DNA of 64,000 nt from Futiania mangrovi (lineage in GTDB: Bacteria; Pseudomonadota; Alphaproteobacteria; Futianiales; Futianiaceae). Below are positions 63,834 through 64,000 of the stretch, piece by piece (the stretch's first letter is position 1; each line of letters starts with the position of its first letter). The stretch lies in contig NZ_JAMZFT010000002.1 of the NCBI RefSeq assembly GCF_024158125.1, positions 744,001 to 808,000 on the forward strand, written 5' to 3'. Both the position numbers and the translations under genes were made by a program. Under the pieces are notes generated by a model. It made no database searches, was not told where the DNA came from, and worked only from the letters and a program-made list of their open reading frames with translations.

Positions 63834-64000
63834 ATGACCGCCGAACCGATAGCACAAGCGAGCGAGGACCAGCTGCGCGCCCAGGGCGCCGAGCCTTCGC
63901 GCACCGTCGCCTTCCAGGGGGAGCCGGGCGCCTATTCGCATCTCGCCTGTCTCGAGGCGCTGCCCGACATGGTGCCGCTTGCCTGCCCGACGTTCGAGGA
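63834..64000 (+). CDS. pheA: Prephenate dehydratase, 5' end only
   Basis: Only the first 55 codons are inside the window. After a 23-residue leader, TVAFQGEPGAYSHLACLEA is the classic start of monofunctional prephenate dehydratase, the enzyme that makes phenylpyruvate for phenylalanine synthesis. GAAGGA lies 7 nt upstream of the ATG. The kdsB-pheA order, with a cytochrome c552 gene alongside, is a conserved alphaproteobacterial neighbourhood. The rest of the gene, including the ACT regulatory domain, is beyond position 64000. Confidence 0.88.
   Translation, partial: MTAEPIAQASEDQLRAQGAEPSRTVAFQGEPGAYSHLACLEALPDMVPLACPTFE

Noticed and set aside
1-64000. CRISPR array, tRNA, rRNA, insertion sequence or prophage
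   Set aside because: No regular repeat-spacer pattern, transposase or integrase motif, or RNA gene signature was found by reading the sequence; a covariance-model search would be needed to exclude small RNAs.

Overview
The window is one very GC-rich chromosomal stretch from an alphaproteobacterium. It looks most like Rhodobacterales or a neighbouring order. The evidence is gene content: an alpha-type flagellar cluster (fliL-DUF6468-motE-motA, and motB-flgEKLI), a Cpa/Tad pilus locus, a Yej-type peptide importer, a membrane-anchored cytochrome c552 beside kdsB and pheA, and CtrA-like TTAA-N7-TTAA sites in the promoters. I see no rRNA, tRNA, insertion sequence, phage or CRISPR. Coding is dense, with many 4-bp ATGA overlaps, so this reads as core genome.

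Layout. 1-14220: flagellar genes in three blocks. A leftward block holds fliL, a DUF6468-like gene, motE, motA and an unidentified secreted protein cut by the window edge. A rightward block holds fliF-fliH-fliN-fliP-fliG. A second leftward block holds motB-flgE-flgK-flgL-flgI; the rightward and second leftward blocks end tail to tail on a shared terminator. 14489-24237: a rightward catabolic cluster with a GntR regulator, a thiolase-like enzyme, a DUF2817 peptidase, an M20 deacylase and a complete peptide-type ABC importer. 24337-26048: DUF1007 protein plus a nickel/cobalt exporter-like permease. 26159-30461: a CrbS-like transporter-kinase hybrid and its LuxR-type response regulator, overlapping tail to tail. 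30553-36080: wecC, wecB, a glycosyltransferase resembling those of exosortase-A loci, and formate-tetrahydrofolate ligase.

36255-51698: the Tad pilus locus. It has two TadE-like minor pilins, a TadG-like von Willebrand protein, a stand-alone pilus N-domain protein, a Crp/Fnr regulator, the Flp pilin (54 aa), prepilin peptidase CpaA, CpaB, secretin CpaC, lipoprotein CpaD, CpaE, ATPase CpaF, TadB, TadC and the TPR lipoprotein TadD. 51944-54119: M17 aminopeptidase and an NlpC/P60 peptidase. 54129-61637: Yej-type importer with two tandem binding proteins. 61790-64000: a cytochrome c with two tandem haem domains, kdsB, and the start of pheA (prephenate dehydratase).

The main pattern beyond individual genes is regulatory. 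Six intergenic regions next to flagellar and pilus genes each carry a TTAA-N7-TTAA element with one core mismatch. In four of them an AT-rich hexamer lies about 21 bp from the element's centre. This suggests that motility and Tad pili share CtrA control. Other points worth a look are a TadG protein whose metal-binding (MIDAS) motif is broken, the duplicated cytochrome domain, the exosortase-type glycosyltransferase without an exosortase in view, and the CrbS/CrbR-like pair.
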